NCBI GenBank assembly: GCA_037953625.1 | Contig: CM075649.1 | Coordinates: forward strand, 73,501,290-73,565,289 | Length of the DNA stretch: 64,000 nt | Reading direction: 5' to 3' | DNA from: Crotalaria pallida | Taxonomy: Eukaryota; Streptophyta; Magnoliopsida; Fabales; Fabaceae | In this document: piece by piece, positions 21,225 through 33,489 of the stretch | Numbering within the stretch: the first letter of the stretch is position 1 | How the letters are laid out: every line of letters begins with the position of its first letter | Program-made: the position numbers and the translations under genes | Notes under the pieces: model-generated | The model's database searches: none | What the model was told of the DNA's origin: nothing | What the model saw: the letters and a program-made list of their open reading frames with translations, nothing else

Positions 21225-24200
21225 TAGAAGTAGAATGGTCTAGGAATGTGTATTAGGACATATAAGAACCTTTAGAATGATCCTAAACAATGCTTGGTGC
21301 CCCAAGGGAGGTAAAGGATGTAGCATGAGTCCTTGGAGGCTCTAACAAGTGTAGAATGGTTAATAGAGTATTCTAAAGGCTTAGAATGGTCTAGGAATGT
21401 GTAATAGGACATATAAGAACCTTCAAAATGATCCTAAACTATGCTTGGTTCCCCTAGGAACGTAGAGGGTGAATCATGAGTCCTTGGAGGCTCTAACAAT
21501 TGTAGAAGGGTTAAGAAAGTATTCTAAATACTTAAAATAGTCTAGGTATGTGTATTAGGACATATAAGAACCTTTAGAATGATCCTTAATAATGCTTGGT
21601 ACCCCAAGGGATATAGAGGATGTAGCATGAGTCCTTGGAGGCTCTAACAAGTGTAGAATGGTTAATAGAGCATTCTAAACGCTTAGTATTGTCTAGGAAT
21701 ATGTATTAGGACATATAAGAACCTTTAGAATGATCGTAAACAATGCTTGGTGCCCCAAGGGACGTAGAGGATGTAGCATGAGTCCTTAGAGGCTCTAACA
21801 AGTGTAAATGGTTAAAAGAGTATTCTAAAGGTTTAGAATGGTCTAGGAATGTGTATTAGGACATTCAAGAACCTTTAGAATGATCATAAACAATGCTTGG
21901 TGCCCCAAGGGACATAGATTATGTAGCATGAGTCCTTGGAGGCTCTAACAAGTGTAAATGGTTAAGAGAGTATTCTAAAGGCTTAGAATGGTCTAGGCAT
22001 GTGTATTAGGACATATAAGAACCTATAGAATGATCCTTAACAATTCTTGGTGCCCCAAGGGACGTAGAGGATGTAGCATGAGTCGTTGGAGGCTCTAACA
22101 ATGTATAATTGTTAATAGAGTATTGTAAAGGCTTAGAATGGTCTAGGAATGTGTATTAGGACATATAAGAACCTTTAGAATGATCCTAAACAATGCATGG
22201 TGCGCCAAGGGACGTAGAGGATGTAACATGAGTCCTTGGAGGTTCTAACAAGTGTAGAACGGTTAAGAGAGTATTGTAAAGGATTAGAATGGTCTAAGAA
22301 TATGTATTAGGACATATAAGAACCTTTAGAATGATCCTAAACAATGCTTGGTGCCCCAAGGGACATAAAGGATGTTGCATGAGTCCTTGGAGGCTTTAAC
22401 AAGTGTAAAATGGTTAATAGAGTATTCTAAAGTCTTAGAATGGTCTAAGAATGTGTATTAGGACATATAAGAACCTTCAAAAGGTCCTAAACTACGATTG
22501 GTTCCCCTAGGAACGTAGAGGGTGAATCATGAGTCCTTGGAGGCTCTAACAAGTGTAGAATGGTTAAGAGAGTATTCTAAAGACTTAGAAAAGTCTAGGC
22601 ATGTGTATTAGGACATATAAGAACCTATAGAACGATCCTAAACAATGCTTGGTGCCCCAACGGACATAGAGGATATAGCATGAGTCGTTAAAGGCTCTCA
22701 CAAGTGTAGAATGGTTAATAGAGTATTCTAAAGGCTTAGAATTGTCTAGGAATGTGTATTAGGACATATAGGAACCTTTAGAATGATCCTAAACAATGCT
22801 TGGTGCCCCAAGGGACATAGAGGATGTAGCATGTGTCCTTGGAGGTTTTAACAAGTGTAGAATGGTTAAGAGAGTATTGTAAAGGCTTAGAATGGTCTAG
22901 GAATATGTATTACGACATATAAGAACCTTTAGAATGATCCTAAACAATGCTTGGTGCCCCAAGGGACATAAAGGATGTAGCATGACTCCTTGGAGGCTTT
23001 AACAAGTGTAAAATGGTTTATAGAGTATTCCTAACTTTTAGAACTGTCTAGGCATGTGTACTAGGACATATAAGAACCTATAGAACGATCCTAGATAATT
23101 CTTGGTGCCCCTAGGGACATAGAGGATATAGCATGAGTCGTTGGAGGCTCTCACAAGTGTAGAATGGTTAATAGAGTATTCTAAAGGCTTAGAATGGTCT
23201 AGGAATGTGTATTAGGACATATAAGAACCTTTATAATGATCCTAAACAATGCTTGGTGCCCAAGGGACGTAGATTATGTTGCATGAGTCTTTGGAGGCTC
23301 TAAATAGTTTAGAATGGTTAAGAGAGTATTCTAAAGGCTTAGAATGGTCTAGGCATGTGTATTAGGACATATACGAACCTTTAGAATGATCCTAAACTAT
23401 GCATGGTGCCCCAAGGGACGTAGAGGATGAATCATTAGTCCTTGGAGGCTCTAACATGTGTAGTATGGTTAAGAGAGTATTCTAAAGGATTATAAATGTC
23501 TAGGAATATGTTTTAGGACATATAAGAACCTTTAGAATGATCCTACACAATGCTTAGTTCCCCTAGGAACGTAGAGGGTGAATCATGAGTCCTTGGAGGC
23601 TCTAACAATTGTAGAATGGTTAAGTGAGTATTCTAAAGACTTAGAATGGTCTAGGCATGTATATTAGGACATATAAGAACCTTCAGAATAATCCTAAACT
23701 ACGCTTGGTTCCCCTAGGAACGTAGAGGGTGAATCATGAGTCCTTGGAGGCTCTAACAATTGTAGAATGGTTAAGAGAGTATTCTAAAGACTTAGAATGG
23801 TCTAGGCATGTATATTAGGACATATAAGAACCTTCAGAATAATCCTAAACTATGCTTGGTTCCCCTAGGAACGTAGAGGGTGAATCATGAGTCCTTGGAG
23901 GCTCTACCAATTGTAGAATGGTTAAGAGAGTATTCTAATGACTTAGAATAGTCTAGGAATGTGTATTAGGACATATAAGAACCTTTAGAATGATCCTAAA
24001 CAATGCTTGGTGCCCCTAGGGACGTAGAGAATGTAGCATGAGTCCATAGAGGCTCTAACAAGTGTAGAATGGTTAATAGAGTATTCTAAAGGCTTAGTAT
24101 TGTCTAGGAATATGTATTAGGACATATAAGAACATTTAGAATGATCGTAAACAATGCTTGGTGCCCCAAGGGACGTAGATTAATTAGCATGAGTCCTTCG

Positions 24201-25837
24201 AGGCTCTAACAAGTGTAGAATGATTAGTAGTGTATTCTAAAGGATTAGTATAGTCTAGGAATATGTATTAGGACATATAAGAACCTTTAGAATGATCGTA
24301 TACAATGCTTGGTGCCCCAAAGGACGTAGAGGATGTAGCATGAGTCCCTGGAGGCTCTAAGAAGTGTAAATAGTTAATAAAGTATTCTAAAGGCTTAGTA
24401 TTGTCAATGAATATGTGTTAGGACATGTAAGAACCTTTAGATGATCGTAAACAATGCTTCGTGCCCCAAGGGACGTAGAGGATGTAGCATGAGTCGTTGG
24501 AGGCTCTAACAAGTGTAGAATGGATAATAGAGTATTCTAAAGGCTTAGAATGGCCTAGGAATGTGTACTAGGACATATAAGAACCTTCAGAATGAACCTA
24601 AACTATGCTTGGTTCCCCTAGGAACGTTGAGGGTGAATCATGAGTCCTTGGAGGCTCTAACAATTGTAGAATGGTTAATAGAGTATTCTAAATACTTAGA
24701 ATAGTCTAGGCATGTGTATTATGACATATAAGAACCTATAGAACAATCCTAAACAATGCTTGTTGCCCCAAGAGACATAGAGGATATATAGCATGAGTCG
24801 TTGGAGGTTGTCACAAGTGTAGAATGGTTAATCGAGTATTCTAAAGGCTTAGAATGGTCTAGGCATGTGCATTAGGACATATAAGAACCTATAGAAGGAT
24901 CCTAAACAATGCTTGGTGCCCCAAGGGACGTAGAGGATATAGCATGAGTCGTTGGAGGCTTTCACAGGTGTATAATGGTTAATAAAGTATTCTAAAGGCT
25001 TAGAATGGTCTAGGAATGTGTATTAGGACATATAAGAACCTATGGAATGATCCTAAACAATACTTGGTGCCCCAAGGGACGTAGATTATGTACCTTGAGT
25101 CATTGGAGGCTTTAGCAAGTGTAGAATGGTTAAGAGAGTATTCTAAAGGCTTAGAATGGTCTAGGCATGTGTATTAGGACATATAAGAACGTTTAGAATG
25201 ATCGTAAACAATGCTTGGTTCCCCAAGGGACGTAGATTATGTAGCATGAGTCCTTAGAGGCTCTAACAAGTGTAGAATGATTAATAGAGTATTCTAAAGG
25301 ATTAGAATTGTCTAGGAATGTGTATTAGGACATATAAGAAACTTTAAAATGATAGTAAACAATGCTTGGTGCCCATGGGACGTAGAGGATGTAACATGAG
25401 TCCCTGGAGGCTCTAACAAGTGTAAATGGTTAAAAGAGTATTCTAAAGGCTTAGAATGGTCTAGGTATGTGTATTGGGACATATAAGAACGTTTAGAATG
25501 ATCGTAAACAATGCTTGGTTCCCCAAGGGACATAGATTATGTAGCATGAGTCCTTGGAGGCACCAACAAGTGTAGAATGGTTAAGAGAGTATTCTAAAGG
25601 CTTAGAATGGTCTAGGCATGTGTATTAGGACAATTAAGAACCTTTAGAATGATCCTAAACTATGCATGGTGCCCCAAGGGACGTAGAGGATGAATCATTA
25701 GTCCTTGGAGGCTCTAACAAGTGTAGAATGGTTAAGAGAGTATTCTAAAGGATTATAAATGTCTAGGAATGTGTATTAGGACATAAAAGAACCTTTAGAA
25801 TGATCCTAAACAATGCTTGGAGCCCCAAGGGACGTAG
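21225..25837. repeat. Satellite array 1, period about 151 bp
   Basis: About 30 head-to-tail monomers. Successive GAGTCCTTGGAGG starts lie at 21327, 21478, 21629, 21780 and 21930. Two monomer types mix: GGTGCCCCAAGGGACGTAG followed by GATGTAGCATGAG, and GGTTCCCCTAGGAACGTAG followed by GGTGAATCATGAG. A run of three nearly identical monomers of the second type lies around 23560-23930. ORFs in it (such as 25312-25533 minus) are chance frames. Centromeric or pericentromeric use is plausible but not shown. Confidence 0.93.
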
Positions 25838-26247
25838 TGTAACACCTAAGATTTTTACCCTTAAAACCCCGCTACTAAAAATATGAACTTGAAATTTCAT
25901 TTTAATTTAATAAAAATCTCCCGTCAAATGGACGGAGTTTTATTTATTTTTCGGACTAATCCAAAATTTAACCTGTGATAAACAATTTCAAATAAACAAC
26001 TAATAGCCAATAGGGCTTCAGATTATATTTCTAAGTCATAACAAGGCCCCATGGGCTCCAAATATATCAACGTGCATAATTAATCAGAGTGATAGCGGAA
26101 AAATACTAAGTTTGAGTGTTAAAGCCAAAAGTTACAACTTTAGCAAAACAAAACATCCTAAGCCTCATTCAAAATATGCATATTAAATTTACATCAAAAT
26201 AATATAAGAGGCTTAGGTCCATGCTATGATCTAAAACCCATAACACC

Positions 26248-26312
26248 CTACTCTCTTTGTGAGGGAAAGTACTCCTGCTCGGCCGGGGGCTGTGCCAGCT
26301 CAATCTCCGTAC
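26248..26312 (-). CDS. Short LTR-encoded terminal exon with AEQEY motif (H)
   Basis: After the acceptor CATTTTCAG the frame reads TEIELAQPPAEQEYFPSQRE and stops. The tandem LTRs at 48411, 53243 and 58070 end their short frame with TQLSAEQEYTPHRGV. The shared AEQEY sits at the same distance from the stop although the surrounding DNA differs. The start codon and upstream exon are not identified. Confidence 0.4.
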
Positions 26313-26589
26313 CTGAAAATGTAAGGGAGTGAGCATTGCACATGAAATAGAAGGCAGTTTCTAACTAGACATAACAACCCACTAGGTCAAGCACACTTAG
26401 CAAGTAAGCATATATTCACATATTACACACCATACTCATTTCATTATTTCCATACTCATTATTTATTTCACATTTCCATTTTCATTATTCCATTTCAACA
26501 TCCATTTTCATTATTCATTTCAACATCCATTTTCATTATTAATTCATTCATTTCACATACTCATTTCATTTCAATACATCACCTCAAAT

Positions 26590-27265
26590 CAGAGGCCAAT
26601 GAACAATTTTCATTCAACACATTTATCACCTCAAAACAGAGGCCCTTATACTTTTCCATATTTAAATTATGTGTCCCTCAAGTCAGAGGTCAACACTCAG
26701 TTCTTTAATTCATCCGGTGTCCCTCAGGTCAGAGGTCAACACTCAATAACATTCATTTCATCTTGTGTCCCTCAGGTCAGAGGTCAACACTTTATTTCAT
26801 TCTGTGTCCCTCAGGTCAGAGGTCAACACTTTATTTCATTCTGTGTCCCTCAGGTCAGAGGTCAACACTCTTTCACTTTAATTCATATGGTGTCCCTCAG
26901 GTCAGAGGTCAATACCCATTCACTTTATTCCTTTTCGTGCCCCTCAGGTCAGAGGTCAACACACACTTTCATTTATTTTGTGCCACTCATATCAGAGGTC
27001 AGCCAAATCATCACTTTCCATTAACCGTCACCTCAAAACAGAGGCCAACGCACTTATTACATTTTCATTTCACCTTACCTCACATCAGAGGCCAAATCAT
27101 ACTTTCACCATCTTACACAAACAACTTAGCACATACAATCACAAATACACTTACACACATTTCCCATTCATTCTTTATCCATACTCATTCCCTATATCAA
27201 TTATCAAATCTTTCCTTTAGTCGTCACCTCAAATCAGAGGCCAACGCATAAACCACATTCTCAAT
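26590..27265. repeat. CCTCAGGTCAGAGG minisatellite in LTR H
   Basis: About a dozen units of CCTC-(AGGTCA or AAATCA)-GAGG-TCAAC are spaced by 25-60 bp. Each is a small inverted repeat (CCTC/GAGG, often extended by GTGT/ACAC). This accounts for the repetitive 141- and 162-codon ORFs in this stretch. It lies inside the predicted intron of H. Confidence 0.8.
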
Positions 27266-28508
27266 GTTCGGCGCCTCAATTAAGAGGCCAAGAATTATTC
27301 ACTTTCTTGTTCAATTAATTGTAACACATTTAAGTACAACAACACACATTCAGCAACTAGTCATTCTTGTAGTTTCCTTATTCTTTTCCTTTCTCAGTTA
27401 TCACAATCATACCAAATAGTGTTCTCTTTTATAGCCCAACATTTAGATTCGCCCTTCATTTTAATTTTGCATATATCATCTTTTACTTTGGTTTGCACAT
27501 AACCATTTTACTTCCGTCTCCTATATTCACAAGTTCAATTCATAAACCATGATCTTTATTCACAATTGATAATACTTAACATTTTTACTTATTTAACAAT
27601 TAGATACAAATATGCACATTTATCACATTTAATCGTTTCCATTCCCTTTCCTCCTATAGCAATTTATTCCACAACATATACATATATTTGCTACAGTAAT
27701 TAATTATCATTTAATTCACAACTTTACCAATAAAATCAATAATCATAGAAATCATTTATGTCAACTTCACTTTCACATTACCCAATTCCTCATGTACTTT
27801 AATATAATCATTAACCAAATTTCATTTATCAAATAATTCATTCTTATATTATTGGGTTTCCTTTTCCTAGTCTTAACATCCAATCATCATGCACATTTAA
27901 TTAATTAGAATTTCATATTCAATAACCTAGGGATTTATAATCTAATGTTCTCCCCTAACACATAACCCTAACAAGCATTATATACTAACTAGAACCTACT
28001 CCCTAGAACAAGGAAAAGCTCACTATATCCACCCCCTTACCTCAAACACTTAAGGATAAGGAGATTCCAAGTGTCCTATGCTTGAGTTTGCCCACCAAGA
28101 GCTCAAAATCCATAAGAGAGTGATAGAACCTATTAATAAGCCACAAAAATGAGGATTATTGCTCATTCCATGATGCTCAAACTAAACCCCATGGAAAACT
28201 TGAAGGTTCTAAGCTTAGAATTGAGAACCTCCATAAGAGGGAGGAGAGAGAAAACTCAAATTAGAGAGAGAGGGAAGGAATCAAAGGCTTGAATACTTAC
28301 TTGGAAATCATTTGATGATCATAAGGGCTATTGAATCATGTTTTAAACCCAATTTCTTCCATCAAATCTCTTCCCTAACATCATATCTACCATAAAATCC
28401 ATCAATTTCTCCCTATTTCCCCCAAATCCGAAAAACCCCAATTTCTCAAACCCTAACTTTCTCTCTCCACGAATAATAGCCTCCTCCTCCTCAAATCCGA
28501 ATCCTCCA

Positions 28509-29675
28509 AAAAAGAAGAAGTGTCCTCCTCATCCTGAACGCAATAATCCGTGGTTCTCTCAAGCAGAACGGGAAGAACGTGCTCCGAAGTTCGATGACAG
28601 ATCTTTTGGGATTATTCGGTACCTTTACTTTCCATGGCTGAAGAAAGAGAGGTTTGGTTTTCATGATTTGCTTGTATCTCAGCGTTTACAAAGATTTTTG
28701 GAATTCAATACTCATTATTACCCTAGGCTTGTAAAACAATTTTATGCAAACTTCACTAAGATTGATGGTGTTTATCAAAGCCAAGTTAGGGGATGCCATT
28801 TTGTCATTAAGCCTGATGATCTGAAAATTCTGTTTGGATTAAAGAATGAGGGTACTTTCTTGGGTGATGATGAGTCTGTTGAACTTGATGTAGATGCTGC
28901 TACTGTTTATTCTGAGGCTGTTAGACCATATTTGACTTGGGATAAGGGTACTAAGAAGGTTTCTTTGTTACATGCTGAAGATAGGGTCCTTTTATATATT
29001 ATTGCATATTGTCTAATTCCGAAAAGTTCTCAAAATTATGCTCAAGTCCAAGAGGATGACTTGAAACTGTTTTATGGAATTAAGAACAGTGTTCAGATAA
29101 ATTGGAATAAGATAATTTTGGCTAGAATGTATACTGCTGCTCAATCTGCTCCCACTCAATATTTACCTTATCCTATGCACGTGACTAAGTTGCTTCGCCA
29201 TTATGGTGTGCCAATCCCGGATAACGAACCTTGTGAGAAGGATCTTGAGGGTAAGTTGTGTCTGAACATTCACCACATCAATCAGATGAGGATTGCATTT
29301 CATAAGCCAACGAGATCATGGATGTGGACTTCACAAATTAAGGCTTTAGAACCAGCTGCACAACCGGCTCCTCAAGCTCCGCAAGCTCCACAAGCTGCTC
29401 CACCGGTTGTTGATGCAATGGATACTGATCAAGGGGTTCACCATGATGAGCAAGGGGTCAATGTTGAGGATTTTATCGATTTTGATAACTTGGAAGCACC
29501 ATTTGATGCTCAAGCTGCTCATGCCGCACTTATTCAGCATGTGGATAATAGGTTTGATGCAATGGAGCAAAGACTTGAAATTCAAAACCGTGCTATGGAG
29601 CAGAGGATTATGGATCATATCATCATATCTCCAGTTTCTTTTCCCACCCTCCACCCAAACCTTAGCCCACTATGA
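28509..29675 (+). CDS. Gag-like / plant transposon-associated protein, N-terminus unclear
   Basis: An uninterrupted frame runs to TGA at 29675. No ATG is obvious: the frame is open upstream into LTR H, so the true start is probably lost at the junction. It contains NNPWFSQAEREERAPKFDD, then a block YPRLVKQFYANF...SQVRGCHFVIKPDDLKILFGL and later LPYPMHVTKLLRHYGVP. These resemble the plant proteins annotated as putative plant transposon protein, common in legume genomes. A proline/alanine/glutamine-rich linker (APQAPQAPQAAPP, about residue 285) and a coiled-coil-like end (MEQRLEIQNRAMEQRI) follow. A polypurine tract and an LTR come after, so I read it as the single gene of a non-autonomous retroelement. 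Molecular role is unknown. Confidence 0.6.
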   Translation, partial: KKKKCPPHPERNNPWFSQAEREERAPKFDDRSFGIIRYLYFPWLKKERFGFHDLLVSQRLQRFLEFNTHYYPRLVKQFYANFTKIDGVYQSQVRGCHFVIKPDDLKILFGLKNEGTFLGDDESVELDVDAATVYSEAVRPYLTWDKGTKKVSLLHAEDRVLLYIIAYCLIPKSSQNYAQVQEDDLKLFYGIKNSVQINWNKIILARMYTAAQSAPTQYLPYPMHVTKLLRHYGVPIPDNEPCEKDLEGKLCLNIHHINQMRIAFHKPTRSWMWTSQIKALEPAAQPAPQAPQAPQAAPPVVDAMDTDQGVHHDEQGVNVEDFIDFDNLEAPFDAQAAHAALIQHVDNRFDAMEQRLEIQNRAMEQRIMDHIIISPVSFPTLHPNLSPL

Positions 29676-30109
29676 TCTCATTATGATTTTCACTTTATTT
29701 TGCTGCAATTTTATCATTCTCTGATGCTGACCTGTTTCTGTTTTTATGGTTTTTGGTCTTATTTTCGTTGTTGGACTGTTAGTACTTTGCTGGATATTTA
29801 TTACTTTGCTGGACTGTTGCTATGGTTGATCTTTTGATAGGGTCTGTGTCTGGCCTTTAGACTCTTTATGCTTTATGATTTTGATGCTGGACAATGGTGT
29901 TATGGTATGACTTTTTATGCTTTATGCTTTGATATTAAGGCTTTACTGTGTAGTATGCTCTATGGTCTTGGTTATGGCCTTCTTATATGTGTTTTACTGC
30001 ATATTATGCCTTTCATTATGTTTGTTCATGTATATATACCAATTGTCTAGTACTTACCTCCTAACTTTTGGCAAAAGTTCTTTTAAAAATTCACTACTTT
30101 TTAATTATG

Positions 30110-30258
30110 CCAAAAGGGGGAGAAAAGGTTTGTTGATGTTGTGCTTTGTAGGTTAAGTTTTTATATATTTTTCCTAAGTGTGTTACCTTTAGGGGGAGTA
30201 TTTAAAAACTTGGTGCTTCAATGTGAAGAGGGTTTGTCATCATCAAAAAGGGGGAGTT
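30110..30258 (+). other. Polypurine tracts before the SIRE-like LTR
   Basis: AAAAGGGGGAGAAAAGG (30110), AGGGGGAG (30190) and ATCAAAAAGGGGGAG (30243-30256) occur in series. The last is immediately followed by TGTAGATTTG. Repeated GGGGGAG tracts before the 3' LTR are typical of SIRE/Maximus-type copia elements. Confidence 0.6.
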
Positions 30259-31318
30259 TGTAGATTTGATGATGTTCTGATGCTAACAAACCAAAGTCAA
30301 GCAATAACATTCAACAACAAGTCAAGCACCACTCATGGAGAATTAGATTAAATTTATGTTTTATTTTGAATGAAATGTAATATTTTCTTTTCTATTTTCG
30401 GGAGAGTGGGTGGTAGCTTAGGAATCTCAATTTAAGATTTAATATTGTTTGAATAAATAGTGAAGAAAGGTTATCTTGATAGAAAATAGCTCAAATTAAA
30501 TTTAGATTAAAGTAATTTTGAAAAGCAAATTTTTAATCACTTTTTACAGTGGTTAATCGATTAGCACGATAGGCTTAATTGATTAACACGTTATAACTGT
30601 ACAACACTGATTGTTTAACAAAGGTTAATCGATTAGTGGCTTGTTCATTAATCGATTAATTACTGTTGTATCAGAAAAATTAATTTTGTTTAAAAGCTTT
30701 TCATCACTACTTTGACAAGGTTACTTTCTCTTTCATATTTTTCTATAGAGAATCATTCTTTCACAATCATTCAAAGAGCTATTACAATTTTCAAAGTATT
30801 CTATCAAGATCTTACAATCTTTCAATCTTCTTCACTTTTGTTCATTCAATATTCTTAGAAACATTGAGATACAATTTCTAGATCTTAGTATTTTGTGTTG
30901 AAGCATTCTACAACAAGAGGTTGTAACATCTAGCATTCAACAACAACAAGTGAAGAATTCACACCTTGGAAGTCTTTGAGCAAGTCAAAGCAAGAGGAAA
31001 GGAATTGTGTGAAGAGCATCCTTCAACAATTCAAGAAGTCAAGATACAAGAAACAATTGGGTAGATTTTCAAGAGAATTGGTACTCTCTTGAAGGGGTTA
31101 AGATAGGAGAGCTAGAGTGAGCTGCATCTTTAACCATTGTAATCTAACAATTGTTTATCTAGTAGAAACTCTCTATCTTTAATAGAGGGGACTGGATGTA
31201 GCTCTCAAGTGGTTGGAGAGTGAACCAGGATAAAATCTTGTCTTCTTTGTTTTCTTTCTTCAAGCTTTCATGAACTAAGAACAAACCAATTAATTAGGTT
31301 AATTTTGGGGCTTTTACA
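30259..31318 (+). mobile_element. SIRE/copia-like 3' LTR
   Basis: It starts TGTAGATTTGATGATG right after the polypurine tract. The stretch GGGACTGGATGTAG...GAACCAGGATAAAATC (31187-31240) is typical of copia LTRs near the transcript start or U5. A TTTTACA at 31312-31318 is my proposed end, but the 3' boundary is uncertain. It contains an ATCGAT palindrome cluster at 30551-30665. Confidence 0.5.
30551..30665. promoter_or_regulatory. TTAATCGATTAA palindrome cluster in the SIRE-like LTR
   Basis: There are three copies of GTTAATCGATTAG or ATTAATCGATTAA, plus one TTAATTGATTAA variant. The word CACGAT follows the first, as in LTR B (CACGAT after TAATCGATTAC). Confidence 0.5.
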
Positions 31319-31458
31319 ATTTCTAGGTAATCAACCTAAATTGATTTGGTAAATTTACGTAGTTTTGTTCATTGTTTCATTTACCATTTGTTATTGCATC
31401 ATTGGGTTGTAATCTCTATTGAATTCTGAATAAGACTGATTTTCTGTCAAATTTAATA

Positions 31459-31590
31459 CGAGTTAATCGATTAAGAGATTGATTAATCGATTAGTTTTAT
31501 AGCATCATTCTGGTCTTAATTGAGGAACACCCAGTTAATCGATTAGTTCTTAAATGATCTTCTGGCATTAATCGATTAAGCCTGAGATTA
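31459..31590. promoter_or_regulatory. TTAATCGATTAA palindrome cluster, LTR E region
   Basis: Four copies of TTAATCGATTA(A/G) lie in about 130 bp. It is unclear whether they belong to E or to the preceding copia-like LTR. Confidence 0.45.
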
Positions 31591-32924
31591 ATGAATGTTT
31601 ACTTGAGAATGAATGTTTGTTTTATAGTTAAAAAGTGAATGGTTGGTTAATTGTTTATGTGCCTTGATTGATCTAAGTGTGTTGCTAATTATGTGTAATT
31701 GGGATTGAATATAATTTGATTTGATGTATTTGAGTTTATGAGATTGTGTTTGAAATTTGTTTTATAACAAAAACTTCAGTTTTTAAAATGTAAATATTTA
31801 ACTAAAAAGTATTTGAAACAAAACGAGTTTTTACGATGTTTTCGAATTTTATTAAATTGATTTTTGTGAAATGTTTCTTTGCTGTCCAAGGTTATTTAAA
31901 GTTGTTTTTGATTTCTAAAATTGAGTTCATGAGACTCAAAGTTTGGTTTTCAAATGGTAATTGATTTTAGAAAAAACCCGAATTGAAACCGGTGAATTTT
32001 TCGGTGTTTTCAAAAGCGGTTGAGGTGCTGTCCAAGACGGACCAGCAACCTAACCAATTGATTTAAATTGTTTTATTTGATATTTTCAAAATGGTTTTTA
32101 AGTGTCTAAAGAACTAAGAAAAGTTAAAAGTGTTTTTAAGAAAACAATCATGTTTTAAGATTTTCGACGAAGGATGAAAAAGATTTTCTTAATAAAAGAT
32201 AGTAATAAAAATGTGTTTTAATTAATTCGAGGGATGTTATAGACGAGGGATTAAGGCAGTGGCAGCAACCAAGGTCAGAAAAGACTGCACGTATTCAATC
32301 GCTGGACCTCAGGTGAGAGAGTAGCTTTCCTAAGACACCGTGGTAGTAGGTGTTGTATTAAGACGTTCTGTATCAGCTCAAAGATCGGAACTCAGTGGTT
32401 CTGAGTCAGTAGTATAGTGGAAATTGTTTGCTTTGTGTGGCCACTTATACGAATAAGACAAAGACCACACTGTTGTGTGTGATGTTTGTATGCTGATGAT
32501 GTGTTGTTTATGTTTGTTTATTTATGCATGTTGATATTGTCATTTGTTGAGTATGAGATAATGTGAAGTAATTAGTAATGATAATGATAGAGATTAAGAA
32601 ATAAAAGACACCAAGAAAAGATATAACCCTTGTTTGGCTTAAGTCCTTGTGGAATAAGGTTGCCCTGATAAGAGATTGAGAGTGGAGATAATGATAAGAG
32701 GATTGAGAATGATTGGAAAGGAAATAGAAAAGAAAGATTGAAAAGTGATAAAGAGATGAGATTGGAGATGATTGTTTGATAATGATGCGAATGAGCCAGA
32801 GCGAGGAAGGAATCTTGATGTGTTTGGAAAGTAAAAGGTGTTGAGAGTGAAGCTTGATTCTTTGATTTTTGTTTTCTTGGACTGAGTCTAGCGTTGAGTT
32901 GAGCTTGCTCCTCCACTAGTTCTC

Positions 32925-33345
32925 AAGAAAAGAAAGTTTTTGAGAAAAACTTTTGAAAAGAAATTTTCGAAAATGTTTTCACGAAAACGAGATTTTTGAA
33001 AGGAAATTTTAGAAAAGGGTTCCCAAAATGAGAATTTTTGAAAAAGAATTTACGAAAATGAAATTTTGAAAGGGATTCCCAAAATGAAAAAAAATTTCCA
33101 AAACAAATTTTTGAAAAGAAATTGTGAAATGAGTTTTTGAAAAAGGGATTTTTGATAAGAAATTATGAAAAGAGATTTTTGAAATGAGTTTTCGAAAGGA
33201 GATTTTTGAAGAGTTATAAAACGAAATTTTTAGAAAAGGATTTATGAACTGAAGTTTTTGAAAGAAAGTTTTACGAAATGAAACTTTTTGAAAGGAATTT
33301 GAGAAATGAGATTTTTACGAAAAGAAGCTTTTGAGAAAAGTTTTG
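32925..33345. repeat. Degenerate GAAATTTTTGAAAAG repeats in LTR E
   Basis: More than twenty irregular copies of a 15-20 bp unit, purine-biased, interspersed with TTCCCAAAATGA. It corresponds to 18245-18450 in D. Confidence 0.65.
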
Positions 33346-33489
33346 TGATGAGATTCAAGCTGTGAAAGTGATTCCGCTCTGTGCTAAGATGTGTTGTGAA
33401 AGGAAAAGTGATGCAAAGATAGCGGTCGAGACTCATTGAAGGGTTGTATGAAGAGTGAGTAGACCATTAGGTTAATTAAAAAGATAAAA

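Larger units (their letters stand above)
25838..28508 (-). mobile_element. Truncated LTR 'H' (gene-like LTR family)
   Basis: Its minus-strand end ...TCTTAGGTGTTACA abuts the satellite at 25838. Moving inward on the minus strand it shows exon AEQEY (26248-26312), acceptor ACATTTTCAG (26313), a minisatellite in the intron (26590-27265), donor GAG|GTAAGGGGG (exon end 28041) and a CT-rich leader (28250-28500). The promoter end is missing: the sequence switches to the gag-like ORF near 28508. The design and the CTCGGCCGAG... exon resemble the LTRs of the tandem element at 48-60 kb. Confidence 0.6.

Noticed and set aside
25312..25533. Minus-strand ORF in the satellite
   Set aside because: Chance frame; the 151-bp period is not a multiple of three and other monomers break it.
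26599..27251. Three overlapping ORFs with repeated SGQRST or QVRGQH peptides
   Set aside because: They are translations of the CCTCAGGTCAGAGG minisatellite in different frames.
26590..27265. CRISPR-like spacing of direct repeats
   Set aside because: Eukaryotic LTR context, short degenerate repeat core, and low-complexity 'spacers' related to each other.
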